A DNA stretch of 24,413 nt from an uncultured Eubacteriaceae bacterium (GTDB taxonomy: Bacteria > Bacillota > Clostridia > Eubacteriales > UBA1433): positions 1-24,413 of the forward strand of contig CALFLU010000100.1 in NCBI GenBank assembly GCA_937880125.1, in the 5' to 3' direction. The first letter of the stretch is position 1. The number at the start of each line of letters is the position of its first letter. A program made the translations under genes and the position numbers. Below, one piece after another: positions 1 through 7,282 of the stretch. The notes under the pieces are model-generated. The model ran no database searches. It was not told the DNA's origin and saw nothing but the letters and a program-made list of their open reading frames with translations.

Positions 1-1
1 G

Positions 2-286
2 TGCTATGACATTGCCGTGGGTCGTGCTGTGGCATCGCTATCTGTGCTCGGCGAATTGTGCGCACCGTTGATTAAAAAAGGCGGGTTATTTATTGCCATG
101 CGGGGTGCGGCAGAGCAAAATGCACCGGAGGCGATGAAGACACTGGGTTTGACAGAGGAGAAAAGCTATGGCTTTTCGCTGCCTGAGGGGCAGGGAGAAC
201 GCATGATTTTTTTGCTGCGCAAGACTGGACAGACACCGAGTAAGTATCCCCGTGTCTATGGGCAAATCAAGAAAAAACCGTTATAG
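2..286 (+). CDS. rsmG: 16S rRNA (guanine527-N7)-methyltransferase RsmG, C-terminal part
   Basis: The open frame enters from the left edge, so only the last ~94 residues are present. RsmG methylates N7 of G527 in 16S rRNA using S-adenosylmethionine. The fragment keeps the diagnostic C-terminal half: a YDIAVGRAVA segment (family: YD-ARAVA), then a hydrophobic L-EL-PL-KKGG stretch, an LPEGQGERMI strand and the terminal KYPR-YGQIKKKPL signature, which closely matches the end of Bacillus RsmG. The gene is followed directly by an intrinsic terminator, so it ends its transcription unit. In many Firmicutes rsmG lies near oriC with mnmG and parAB; those neighbours are not visible here. Identity is secure; the start is outside the window. 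Confidence 0.93.
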   Translation, partial: CYDIAVGRAVASLSVLGELCAPLIKKGGLFIAMRGAAEQNAPEAMKTLGLTEEKSYGFSLPEGQGERMIFLLRKTGQTPSKYPRVYGQIKKKPL

Positions 287-287
287 A

Positions 288-313
288 AAAAGCGCCTTTG
301 CAGGCGTTTTTTT
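288..313 (+). terminator. Intrinsic terminator after rsmG
   Basis: The stem CGCCT (293-297) / AGGCG (302-306) has a TTGC loop and is followed by seven T (307-313). It begins two bases after the rsmG stop codon. Confidence 0.85.
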
Positions 314-324
314 ATTTGCCTTCG

Positions 325-353
325 TTGCAGGAAGAGGCGTATTTTGATATACT
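325..353 (+). promoter_or_regulatory. Sigma-A-type promoter for the cation antiporter gene
   Basis: A -35 TTGCAG (325-330), 17-bp spacer and -10 TATACT (348-353) lie just after the rsmG terminator and about 90 bases before the chosen start codon at 445. The resulting leader (~360-444) contains a hairpin, CCAAAGC (385-391) with GCTTTGG (401-407), which extends with one bulged base. Its role is unknown. Confidence 0.6.
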
Positions 354-444
354 GGCAAAAATGCGTCTTAAAAAGGCGTGGCGCCCAAAGCGTTTATTTG
401 GCTTTGGTGCGTGTGTGGACAGATGCAAGGGGAGGGTGAGAACA

Positions 445-1455
445 ATGGTTGCTTTTTTTACGGATAAGCATGTGGTGATTGTGTTGTTGACATTGGCTGC
501 TTCGCTTTTTGTGTTGTCGAAATCAGCTTCTTTGTTGGTGGACAAAGCCGTTTTGTTATCGGAAAAGTGGGGGCTGTCTGCTGTGGTTATCGGCGCTACG
601 GTGGTGTCATTGGGCACAACGCTGCCGGAGTTGTCGGTATCAATCATTGCCGCATTTCGGGGCAATGTGAGCTTTGCCCTCGGCAACGCCGTGGGTTCGG
701 TCATTACCAATTCCACGCTGATTTTGGGTATGGCGGCATTGTTTGGCTATATTGCCGTGGGCAGAAGAGAAGGGCAAAAGCTGAAACTGCTAATCGGTGT
801 GGCACTGCTGATGATGGCAATGCCTGTAGTGGCCCTTGCTGTGGGCGGCACGGCGATGATTCCGCGCTTTGGCGGCATTGTGCTCGTGGGGCTGGTGCCG
901 GTATACATGGTATTTTTGGTGATGCAGGAAAAGAAAAATCCGCTGCCCGAAGAGGGCGATTTGCAGGTCCCGTCGCTGAGGACTTCGGCTGCCGTGTTGG
1001 TGGGGCTGATTGTGCTTGCGGCGCTGGCAGTAGCCCTCAGCGCAGCCGTGCTCGTTGCCACCGCAGAGGTGCTGGCAAGGCGCGTGGGAATACCCGATGC
1101 GGTGATTGCCTCAACGCTGGTAGCCTTTGGCACCAGCGTGCCGGAGCTGAGCACGGCCATTGCCGCCGCAAGAGGCGGCCACGGGGCCTTGGCGTTGGGC
1201 AATGTGCTTGGCGCAAACATTTTAAATATTTTACTCGTGGTGGGATTGGCAGTCAGCCTTTCGCCCGAAGTGGCAGTGGTGAGCGAAGAGGCGCTGAAGG
1301 TGCACTTTCCCGCGCTGGCTGCGGTTTTGTTTGTGCTGGGTGTGTTTGCCTACAATCAACGCATTCACAGGTTGAGTAAAAAAGAAGGCATGCTGCTTGT
1401 GGGGGTGTATATCCTTTTTCTTTTCGTCAACTTTTTTCTGGGCTCTCTTGTGTAA
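445..1455 (+). CDS. Calcium/sodium antiporter (CaCA family, YrbG/TIGR00367-like)
   Basis: This is an integral membrane cation/Ca2+ exchanger of 336 residues. It has the two inverted alpha repeats of the CaCA family. Repeat 1 carries GTTLPELS near residue 57 and GNAVGSVITNSTLILG near 80. Repeat 2 carries GTSVPELS near 229 and GNVLGANILNILLVVG near 252. The acidic residue in each GT-PE motif is the expected cation ligand. About ten hydrophobic segments are visible, separated by a short charged cytoplasmic loop (QEKKNPLPEEGD, near 161), as usual for this family. The ATG at 445 is preferred because of the AGGGGAGG ribosome binding site at 428-435; the frame stays open upstream to 298, but that extension is not membrane-like. 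The exact ion (Na+ or H+ against Ca2+) cannot be read from sequence. Confidence 0.9.
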   Translation: MVAFFTDKHVVIVLLTLAASLFVLSKSASLLVDKAVLLSEKWGLSAVVIGATVVSLGTTLPELSVSIIAAFRGNVSFALGNAVGSVITNSTLILGMAALFGYIAVGRREGQKLKLLIGVALLMMAMPVVALAVGGTAMIPRFGGIVLVGLVPVYMVFLVMQEKKNPLPEEGDLQVPSLRTSAAVLVGLIVLAALAVALSAAVLVATAEVLARRVGIPDAVIASTLVAFGTSVPELSTAIAAARGGHGALALGNVLGANILNILLVVGLAVSLSPEVAVVSEEALKVHFPALAAVLFVLGVFAYNQRIHRLSKKEGMLLVGVYILFLFVNFFLGSLV

Positions 1456-1550
1456 AGTGCGTACAAGATGTGCAAAGAAAAAATAAAAACATTCTCAATG
1501 AAGTGCCAATCAAAAAGCAAAGCAATGTGGTGGCGTTTTCGTTGGAGGGG

Positions 1551-1559
1551 TGGTATAAT
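1551..1559 (+). promoter_or_regulatory. Extended -10 promoter for the VanZ-like gene
   Basis: TGG followed by a perfect TATAAT (1554-1559) forms an extended -10 element 60 bases before the start codon. No good -35 box is seen at the expected distance, as is common for extended -10 promoters. Confidence 0.55.
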
Positions 1560-1618
1560 AGCTGGGTGTTTTGGGCGAGCGGCATTATGGCGCCGCCCGA
1601 TGGGAGCAAGGAGAGACT

Positions 1619-2284
1619 ATGGTTTTTGTATCGCTGCTGCCGCCCTTTGCGGGCTTGACTGTCTTTTGGATTATTTGCAGCATCAAACGCAACGTAAACA
1701 AACAGACCGAATTGCGCCAAGAAGTGCTGATGCATGTGTTGTTTCTATATATATTACTCGTTATCGGGCTTACCCTCAGTCCTTTTCAAATCAATTTCAC
1801 CAACCCGGGGAAAAACATAAATTTGATACCCTTCGTGGAATCGTTGAAAATGTGGCGCGGTGCGCGTCTGTCCACGTCGCTGTATAACCTTGTGGGCAAT
1901 TTTCTCATGCTGATGCCCTTTGGGTTTTTGCTTCCGAAAATTTATCCCGATTGGCGCAAAATGCGGGTGATCTTTTTTGTCTCACTGGGCTTTTCGCTGC
2001 TGATTGAATGTATGCAGTTTGCTACGGCCAGCCGAGTTTTCGACATTGACGATATTATTTTAAATACCCTTGGCGGGGTGTTTGGTTATATGATTTTTCG
2101 CCTTGCTCACTGGATTCATCCCACGAAGACGCCCGTAAAAAAACGGCGTCCCTCCATGGGCGCAGTAGTTGCGGGGATGATGATTTTTGCGGTTTTGATG
2201 GGCCTGGGCGCTTTTTACGGCCTGCAGGGTGCCATGCCGTCTTTGGCGCAGCAGAGCATGATGGTGCTGTGTCTGTGCGCCTAG
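1619..2284 (+). CDS. VanZ-like family membrane protein
   Basis: This is a 221-residue membrane protein with the VanZ-like domain (PF04892). After an N-terminal hydrophobic segment and a basic linker come the typical family features: the helix LLVIGLTLSPFQ, then a NLIPF motif, a YNLVGNFLMLMPFGFLLP helix, a short W-RK loop, a helix ending in IECMQF, and the closing D-DDIILNTLGG-FGY segment. VanZ in the Tn1546 vancomycin cluster gives low-level teicoplanin resistance, but most chromosomal homologues have no known role, so no resistance claim is made. The ATG at 1619 has an AAGGAGAG site seven bases upstream. A terminator follows closely, which suggests a single-gene unit. Confidence 0.85.
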   Translation: MVFVSLLPPFAGLTVFWIICSIKRNVNKQTELRQEVLMHVLFLYILLVIGLTLSPFQINFTNPGKNINLIPFVESLKMWRGARLSTSLYNLVGNFLMLMPFGFLLPKIYPDWRKMRVIFFVSLGFSLLIECMQFATASRVFDIDDIILNTLGGVFGYMIFRLAHWIHPTKTPVKKRRPSMGAVVAGMMIFAVLMGLGAFYGLQGAMPSLAQQSMMVLCLCA

Positions 2285-2312
2285 GCGGGGTGGGTGGTGT
2301 TGGACAAGGCTG

Positions 2313-2348
2313 AAAAAACGCCGATTTTGCGGGAAGCAAGCGTTTTTT
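2313..2348 (+). terminator. Intrinsic terminator after the VanZ-like gene
   Basis: AAAAAACGC (2313-2321) pairs with GCGTTTTTT (2340-2348). An inner TTGC/GCAA pair extends the stem. The symmetrical A and T runs make it potentially bidirectional. Confidence 0.75.
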
Positions 2349-2495
2349 ATATGCAGTGATTAGACGAAGAAGGATGAAAAATCGATTTGAGAAAGCAGGA
2401 CCGTGAGGCAGAAGGAAAATTTCTTTGAATTGATTGTTGAGAGGAAGAGAGTTGCAGGAAAAATTGAGAAAATTGGAAAAAAATGAAAAAAGGGG

Positions 2496-2524
2496 TTGCA
2501 AAATTTTGTGAATGGGTTTATGAT
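2496..2524 (+). promoter_or_regulatory. Promoter of the ABC importer operon and its leader
   Basis: A -35 TTGCAA (2496-2501), 17-bp spacer and -10 TATGAT (2519-2524). A start near 2531 would give a ~295-nt leader before the lipoprotein gene, with a leader ORF, a hairpin and a terminator inside it. The ~150 bases before it (2349-2495) are A/G-rich and show no gene. Confidence 0.65.
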
Positions 2525-2554
2525 TGTTTGCAATATTACGATAGGTGAGCAATA

Positions 2555-2641
2555 ATGAAACCGAGCGAACAAATGCATAGTCTTTTCCATAGCTGCTCTT
2601 TTTATTTTTATTACTTTTACAGAAGAACCGACGCACTTTAA
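2555..2641 (+). CDS. Leader peptide with a Phe/Tyr run (putative attenuator peptide)
   Basis: A 28-codon ORF starts at ATG 2555, five bases after a good Shine-Dalgarno (AGGTGAG, 2543-2549), and ends with TAA 2639-2641. It reads MKPSEQ..., and codons 16-22 are F-Y-F-Y-Y-F-Y, that is three Phe and four Tyr in a row (bases 2600-2620). Such runs mark ribosome-mediated attenuation peptides (pheA, trp, his leaders). The ORF sits between a consensus promoter and a long hairpin plus terminator, in front of an amino-acid-type ABC importer, which fits a sensor of charged tRNA-Tyr/Phe. It is too short for homology to help. The main doubt is that the T-rich DNA could produce the run by chance. Confidence 0.6.
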   Translation: MKPSEQMHSLFHSCSFYFYYFYRRTDAL

Positions 2642-2658
2642 GTTTGGGTTGTAACTTA

Positions 2659-2702
2659 ATTTGCATAGGTTCTTTTTCACTATAAAAAGGGCCTATGGAA
2701 TT
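2659..2702 (+). promoter_or_regulatory. Long leader hairpin with competing pairings
   Basis: The arms 2664-2677 and 2684-2697 form 14 continuous pairs (two G-U) around the six-base loop CACTAT. After one G/G mismatch, AATT/AATT extends the stem to 2659/2702. Two alternative pairings exist. AAGAACC (2623-2629), directly after the Tyr codons, is complementary to GGTTCTT (2668-2674) in the 5' arm. TTCCATAG (2585-2592), inside the leader ORF, is complementary to CTATGGAA (2693-2700) in the 3' arm. A ribosome stalled on the Phe/Tyr codons would cover at least one of these partners. How the switch reaches the downstream terminator is not evident. Confidence 0.55.
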
Positions 2703-2706
2703 CTAA

Positions 2707-2734
2707 GAAATCCGGAGGCCTCCGGATTTTTTTT
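2707..2734 (+). terminator. Intrinsic terminator (attenuator) in the importer leader
   Basis: A perfect inverted repeat, AAATCCGGAGG (2708-2718) and CCTCCGGATTT (2719-2729), runs into eight T (2727-2734). It lies between the promoter and the coding region, ~92 bases before the lipoprotein start, so it must be read through for expression unless a weak second promoter exists. Confidence 0.8.
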
Positions 2735-2825
2735 CGTTTGGGGGCAAATATATCTGAAGCGCAAGGATATTTTGCAGGCAAGTTGGACGCTATTCGTAAT
2801 AAAAAACAAATTTTTGGAGGCAGTG

Positions 2826-3842
2826 ATGAAACACAACAAATTAAAACAAGGTTTATTGGCTTTGGCTGTTTTTGCGCTGTGTGCTGTGACGCTGACGGCG
2901 TGCGGCGGCAGCGGTGGCACAGAAAAGCAAATGCATAAAATCGGAATTGTACAGCTTGTGGAGCATGACGCACTGGATGCGGCCAACAAGGGCTTTGTGG
3001 ACGGGTTGGCGGAGGAAGGCTATAAAGAGGGGGAAAATGTGACCATTGACAGACAAAACGCGCAGGGCGAGCAGGCGAATTTGAAAAACATTGCGGATCG
3101 TTTTGTCAATGAAAAGAGTGATTTGATTTTGGCCATTGCCACACCGGCGGTGCAGACCGTGGCTGCCACCACGAAGGATATTCCGATTTTGGGCACGGCG
3201 GTGACGGATTATGTGGAAGCGAAATTGGTGGTCTCCAACGAAGCGCCCGGGGGCAACATCAGCGGCACGACGGACATGAACCCTGTGGCGGATCAATTGG
3301 ACTTATTGTTAAAACTGGTGCCTGATGCAAAGACTGTGGGCGTAATTTATACGTCCAGCGAAGTGAATTCGGAAATTCAGGTTCGGATTTTGAAGGAGCA
3401 TGCGCAAAGCAAGGGCATTGCCGTGACGGAAGTGACCATTTCCAACGTCAACGACATTCAACAGGCGGCACAAAGCCTGGTAGGCAAGGTGGATGCGGTG
3501 TATGTGCCCACGGACAACATGGTGGCTTCGGCCATGCCGATGTTGACGCAAATTACCACTGCGAACAAGATTCCCGTGATGTGCGGTGAAGCCAACATGG
3601 TCAAAGAGGGCGGCCTTGCGACATTGAGTGTGGACTATTACAAACTGGGTGTGCAAACGGGCAAGATGGCTGCGAAAATTTTGTCGGGTGAGGCAACGCC
3701 TGCCACGATGCCCATTGAGGCACAAAGCGAGTTTTCGGTGGTGATTAACCAAACCGTTGCGGAGGAGTTGGGCATTGTGATCGATGAAGACATTTTGAAA
3801 GACGCACAAGTTGTGACAAAGGATGCGGAAAACGGAAAATAA
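2826..3842 (+). CDS. ABC importer substrate-binding lipoprotein (TrpX/COG2984 type)
   Basis: This 338-residue periplasmic-binding-type lipoprotein captures substrate outside the membrane. A basic N-terminus and hydrophobic stretch end in the lipobox LTAC (Cys near residue 26), followed by a Gly/Ser/Thr linker. The mature part starts KIGIVQLVEHDALDAANKGFVDGL and has the PF04392 pattern (VGVIYTSSEVNSEIQ; VDAVYVPTDNMVASA; LGVQTGKMAAKIL). It is the first of three co-directional genes: substrate-binding protein, permease, ATPase. This arrangement is known as TrpXYZ in streptococci, but many members have no proven substrate; the Phe/Tyr-rich leader ORF argues for an aromatic amino acid or derivative. 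The ATG at 2826 has a TTGGAGG site just upstream. Confidence 0.88.
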   Translation: MKHNKLKQGLLALAVFALCAVTLTACGGSGGTEKQMHKIGIVQLVEHDALDAANKGFVDGLAEEGYKEGENVTIDRQNAQGEQANLKNIADRFVNEKSDLILAIATPAVQTVAATTKDIPILGTAVTDYVEAKLVVSNEAPGGNISGTTDMNPVADQLDLLLKLVPDAKTVGVIYTSSEVNSEIQVRILKEHAQSKGIAVTEVTISNVNDIQQAAQSLVGKVDAVYVPTDNMVASAMPMLTQITTANKIPVMCGEANMVKEGGLATLSVDYYKLGVQTGKMAAKILSGEATPATMPIEAQSEFSVVINQTVAEELGIVIDEDILKDAQVVTKDAENGK

Positions 3843-3864
3843 GAATCAGAAAAGAGTGTAAAAA

Positions 3865-4758
3865 ATGAGTTTAGTGATTTCGACGATTTCGTTGGGGTTG
3901 TTGTGGTCGGTGTTGGCACTGGGGGTCTATATCACCTTTCGGGTGCTCAACATTGCCGACTTGTCGGTGGAGGGGACCTTTCCGCTGGGTGCTGCGGTGG
4001 CTGCTGCTTTGATTGACAAAGGAGCGGCCCCTTTGGCGGCTGTGGCGGCGGCTGCTGCTGCCGGCATGATCGGCGGGGCGCTGACGGGGCTGATGCACAC
4101 GAAACTAAAAATACCCGCTCTGCTTGCGGGGATATTGACGATGATTGGGCTGTATTCGGTGAATTTGCGCGTCATGGGCAAGGCGAATATTTCGCTGTTG
4201 GGCATGGACACGATGTATAGCCGGATGGAAGAGATGGGCCTGAGCAAAGAAGTTGCCGTGTTGGCGGCAGGGGTGTTGGTGGTGGCTGTGATTGCGGCGC
4301 TGATGTATTGGTTTTTTGGCACGGAGGTTGGCATGAGCATTCGCGCTACGGGGCAAAATCCCCAGATGATTCGCGCCCAGGGGGTCAATACCCATCACAC
4401 GATTTTGTTGGGGCTGATACTGGGTAACGCTTTGGTGGCCATCAGCGGAGCGCTCATTGCGCAAAACAACGGTTTTGCCGACGTGGGCATGGGCATTGGC
4501 ACCATTGTCATTGGGCTGGCCTCGGTGATTATCGGTGAGGTGTTGTTTGGGGCGAGGAGCTTTAAAAACAGTTTGATTGCCGTGGTGCTGGGCTCTATTG
4601 TCTATCGCGCGGTGATTGCCGCGGTGTTGAAGTTGGGCATGTCACCCAACGACTTAAAACTGTTGACGGCGGTGCTTGTGGCGTTGGCTTTGTCGCTGCC
4701 GCTGATGAAAGAAAAGATTTTGGCCGCAAAAGGAGGGGGAGCCAATGCTGCGCGTTGA
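3865..4758 (+). CDS. ABC importer permease (COG4120, BPD_transp_2)
   Basis: This is the 297-residue membrane subunit of the same importer. Many hydrophobic helices are visible. The BPD_transp_2 (PF02653) landmarks are the early VYITFRVLNIADLSVEGTFPLGAAV segment, the LAGILTMIGLYSVNLRVMGKANISLL stretch, and the cytoplasmic coupling loop GMSIRATGQNPQMIRAQG near residue 155, where the ATPase docks. It starts 22 bases after the lipoprotein stop and overlaps the ATPase gene by 14 bases, so translation is probably coupled. The Shine-Dalgarno (AAAGAGTG) is weak. It should work with the lipoprotein before it and the ATPase after it; the substrate is unproven. Confidence 0.88.
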   Translation: MSLVISTISLGLLWSVLALGVYITFRVLNIADLSVEGTFPLGAAVAAALIDKGAAPLAAVAAAAAAGMIGGALTGLMHTKLKIPALLAGILTMIGLYSVNLRVMGKANISLLGMDTMYSRMEEMGLSKEVAVLAAGVLVVAVIAALMYWFFGTEVGMSIRATGQNPQMIRAQGVNTHHTILLGLILGNALVAISGALIAQNNGFADVGMGIGTIVIGLASVIIGEVLFGARSFKNSLIAVVLGSIVYRAVIAAVLKLGMSPNDLKLLTAVLVALALSLPLMKEKILAAKGGGANAAR

Positions 4759-5548
4759 AAAAGTGAGCAAGACGTTTTATAAGGGCACGGTAAACGAAAA
4801 AGTGGCGTTGGACAACGTGAGTGTGCAGCTGGCCCCGGGGGATTTTGTGACGGTGATTGGCGGCAACGGTGCGGGAAAGAGCACGCTGCTCAATGCCGTG
4901 GCGGGGGTATATCCCGTCGACGGCGGCGAGGGGCGCATCTATATTGACGGGCGTGATGTGACGAAAATGGCGGAGCATCAACGGGCGCGCTACATTGGCA
5001 GGGTGTTTCAAGACCCCATGTTGGGAACGGCGGCGGGCATGATGCTCAGGGAAAACTTGGCACTGGCGGCCAGGCGCGGCAAGCGGCTGGGGCTAAAGTG
5101 GGGGCTGCCCGCAGGGGAGACGGCTTTTTATAAGGAGCGATTGCGGGCGTTGGATTTGGGTTTGGAGGAGAGATTGGACGCCAAGGTGGGGCTGCTGTCG
5201 GGCGGACAGCGGCAGGCGGTGACGCTTTTGATGGCGGTATTGCAACGACCGCCGCTGCTGCTGTTGGACGAACACACGGCGGCGCTGGATCCCAAAACGG
5301 CGGAAAAGGTGCTGCAGCTTACCGAGCAGATTGTGTCGGAAAATAATTTGACGACGCTGATGATTACCCACAATATGCGCGACGCCATTGCCATGGGCAA
5401 TCGGCTGATTATGATGGAAGAGGGCAAAATGATCATTGATTTGGCGGGCGAGGACAAGAAAAACCTGACGGTGGCGCGGCTTTTGGAGGCCTTTGAGCAG
5501 GTGAGTCATAAGAGTTTTACGCAGGATACGGCGCTGCTGAGTAAATAG
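4745..5548 (+). CDS. ABC importer ATP-binding protein (COG1101)
   Basis: This is the 267-residue ATPase that powers the importer. All nucleotide-binding motifs are present: Walker A GGNGAGKS (39-46), Q-loop Gln in VFQDP (89), signature LSGGQRQ (151-157), Walker B LLLLDE (171-176), D-loop ALDP, and switch His in ITHN (209). Between the Q-loop and the signature is a longer helical insert than in LIV-type ATPases (near 100-145), as in COG1101 members. The AAAGGAGG site lies within the permease gene, and the start overlaps that gene by 14 bases. No intrinsic terminator is seen after the stop. A GCAGGC/GCCTGC hairpin (5569-5592) is present but has no T run. Confidence 0.92.
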   Translation: MLRVEKVSKTFYKGTVNEKVALDNVSVQLAPGDFVTVIGGNGAGKSTLLNAVAGVYPVDGGEGRIYIDGRDVTKMAEHQRARYIGRVFQDPMLGTAAGMMLRENLALAARRGKRLGLKWGLPAGETAFYKERLRALDLGLEERLDAKVGLLSGGQRQAVTLLMAVLQRPPLLLLDEHTAALDPKTAEKVLQLTEQIVSENNLTTLMITHNMRDAIAMGNRLIMMEEGKMIIDLAGEDKKNLTVARLLEAFEQVSHKSFTQDTALLSK

Positions 5549-6215
5549 AAGTGTGCAACAAAGGTGAGGCAGGCTTGCTTTGGGCGGCCTGCTTGGGGCG
5601 GGCAGGGGGAAAACTGAAAACAGGGGTAAAAAAAATTCTGTCGCTGAGGAGAAAAAGCGGGGGAATTTTTGTTTTTTTGGGAAGAAAAAAAGGCGGACTG
5701 CAAGAGAACAAAGGGGTTGCAGGAAATGAAATGGGGCTGGGGGAAGTTAAAATGATAAAAATAAGAAGGATAGCGGGGCGGGTTAAGACGATATAAAAAC
5801 AGGAGAGGAATGCTGTGGGAGGTTGAAAGGATAAGAAAGACAGGGAGAATCGGGGAAGGTCAAATCGGCTGTTGAGGAAAATTGAGGGAAGGTAAAAGAG
5901 AGGAAGATTGTAGGGGTTGGTTGCGATGAATCAAGTCGGTTGCGTGGAATCGAATTGATACGGGGAGGTCGAGAAGAGCGACAGAGAAAGATAGGGGTAG
6001 TGGGAATCGGGGGAGGTTAGATCGGCTGTGAGAGAGGATATGGGAGATTGAAAGGGAGGAGAAGGGCGAGGGGAATTGGGGAAGAAAAAAATCGGGATTT
6101 GGGGTTATATGGGTGTGGGAAAAAAGGGTGCGGTTGAGAAAGGCAGAGGGAGGCTGCGGTGCATTCAAGAGGCGAAAAAGGGTGGGCAAGGTGTGATGTG
6201 TGGGCGGAAATCGGC
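5549..6215 (+). repeat. Non-coding gap with purine-rich degenerate repeats
   Basis: No convincing gene was found in these ~670 bases. From about 5735 the + strand is strongly G/A-rich and carries scattered, diverged copies of the window-wide spacer motif: GGGGGAGGT, then (T/C)AGATCGGCTGTGAGAG, then GGATAT. The clearest copy is at about 6008-6050. Weak ORFs on either strand are artefacts of the base skew. Confidence 0.6.
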
Positions 6216-6222
6216 GAAAACG

Positions 6223-6231
6223 TGGTATAAT
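6223..6231 (+). promoter_or_regulatory. Extended -10 promoter for the ABM-domain gene
   Basis: TGG followed by TATAAT (6226-6231) lies 35 bases before the ATG. No recognisable -35 box was seen. Confidence 0.55.
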
Positions 6232-6265
6232 AACAGCAAAATAAATGAAAAACGGAGGTAGGAAG

Positions 6266-6541
6266 ATGCATATTATTACGGTGGTAATCACCCCTGCGGA
6301 GGGCAAGAAGGATGCGTATGTGGAGATGCTGCTGCAAAACGACAAGGCGGCGTTGGCTGAGGAAGGTTGCGTGAATTTTGAGGTGTTGACCTATCCCGAC
6401 AGCGACAAAATCATGCTTTTTGAGGTTTGGCAGAGCGAAGAGGCGCTGAAAAAGCATGTGTCGGACCCCGCGTTTCAGGCAAAGCAGGCGGAGCAGAAAA
6501 AGCTGGCGGCGGGTCCTGCGGAAGTGAAGGTTTGGCAGTAG
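6266..6541 (+). CDS. Antibiotic biosynthesis monooxygenase (ABM) domain protein, YgiN-like
   Basis: This 91-residue protein fills a single ABM ferredoxin-like domain (PF03992). It starts MHIITVVITPAEGKKDAYVEMLLQND and shows the family features: an N-terminal beta strand, EGCVNFEVLTYPDSDKIMLFEVWQSEEALKKHVSDPAF, and a C-terminal strand ending VKVWQ. The EVW-S-EAL-KH segment is the usual signature. Homologues are dimeric quinol monooxygenases (YgiN) or polyketide-ring monooxygenases that need no cofactor; which activity applies here is unknown. The ATG at 6266 has the ribosome binding site CGGAGG. It has its own promoter and appears to be monocistronic. Confidence 0.85.
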   Translation: MHIITVVITPAEGKKDAYVEMLLQNDKAALAEEGCVNFEVLTYPDSDKIMLFEVWQSEEALKKHVSDPAFQAKQAEQKKLAAGPAEVKVWQ

Positions 6542-6544
6542 CAT

Positions 6545-6900
6545 AGGGGCGCATTGGGGTTGGATTAGGTAAAAACGGACTGCGCAGGTGGAATATTCAA
6601 AGGGGTATGTTGGGATAGGGGGCAGTCGAATTGCGAACGAGGGATAAACCAAAGGGAAAAGGGAATTGAGGGAGGTCGAGACGGACTGTGCAGGCGGAAT
6701 ATCCATTGGGTATGGGGAGATGGGGGAGGGCAGCTTGCGATGCAAAAGAAATCTCCTTGGGTGTGGGAAAGTGAAAAGGATGCAAATGTCTGAAGTGGAG
6801 TGCATCTATGCGGGTGTGAAAACCAATTGCGCGTCAGCAAAAATAACGCAGCGTGGACAGAAAAAGTCGCACGTTGGTTTTGTGGTATGCGGAGATGGGC
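6545..6900 (+). repeat. Purine-rich degenerate repeats
   Basis: No gene was found here. There are at least two good copies of a shared motif, ACGGACTG(T/C)GCAGG followed by GGAATAT(T/C)CA, at about 6574-6604 and 6681-6709. The second is preceded by GGGAATTGAGGGAGGTC. The same motif recurs in the gaps near 9350, 12800, 12925 and 12975. Confidence 0.6.
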
Positions 6901-6941
6901 AGGCTTAAGGGGCAGAGAAAAGTTGCCCTTCGGTTTTGCGA

Positions 6942-7172
6942 GTCGCACCTTGGCGGGTGTGTGAGTGGAAAATGAGCCGTCCTTATACAAATTTTCTCAC
7001 GGCAAAGTTGCTGCGTTGAGGTTGGGGGAAGGGCACTGCAAGATATCGAGAAATCAAAAGAGTAACGGAAGTGATGTAGCCGCACCTCGGGGTGCGGGGA
7101 TTGAAATAAGGATGCCATTATGGACGGTGGGGCGCTTGAAGTCGCACCCTTCGCGGGTAGAAGTGAGTGGAC
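6942..7172 (+). CRISPR. Decayed CRISPR array, type I-C-like repeats
   Basis: Repeat-like units start at 6942, 7007, 7076 and 7141, i.e. a period of 65-69 bases (32-base repeats and 33-37-base spacers). The unit at 7076-7107 keeps a CGCACC...GGTGCG stem and the GGATTGAAAT end. The unit at 6942-6973 begins GTCGCACC and ends GGAAAAT. The unit at 7141 begins GTCGCACCCTTCGCGGGT but has lost its 3' end. The unit at 7007 is barely recognisable. The consensus matches the better repeats at 11279 and 11345. No cas gene is present. Confidence 0.6.
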
Positions 7173-7282
7173 GGTAGGGTTATTTTTGCGGCAGCGGGGC
7201 GTGATTGCAAAGCGATTTTGCACAGGAGGTTGGTTTTGGGCTGTGCGTTTCGGCAGATTATGGCAGGAAGGATTTTGAAAGC

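Noticed and set aside
567..1379. 270-residue ORF in the +3 frame inside the antiporter gene
   Set aside because: It is a shadow of the real membrane protein gene; the translation is Arg/Gly/Cys-rich with no domain.
2661..2825. Upstream extension of the lipoprotein reading frame
   Set aside because: It would run through the leader hairpin and terminator. The ATG at 2826 has a strong Shine-Dalgarno and starts a normal lipoprotein signal peptide.
2531..2826. T-box riboswitch before the TrpX-type operon
   Set aside because: I found no T-box AGGGTGGNACCGCG-like sequence or specifier-loop arrangement. The leader ORF explains the architecture better.
5551..5796. Possible 81-residue ORF after the ABC ATPase gene
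   Set aside because: No ribosome binding site, no recognisable domain, and the composition follows the purine-rich spacer.
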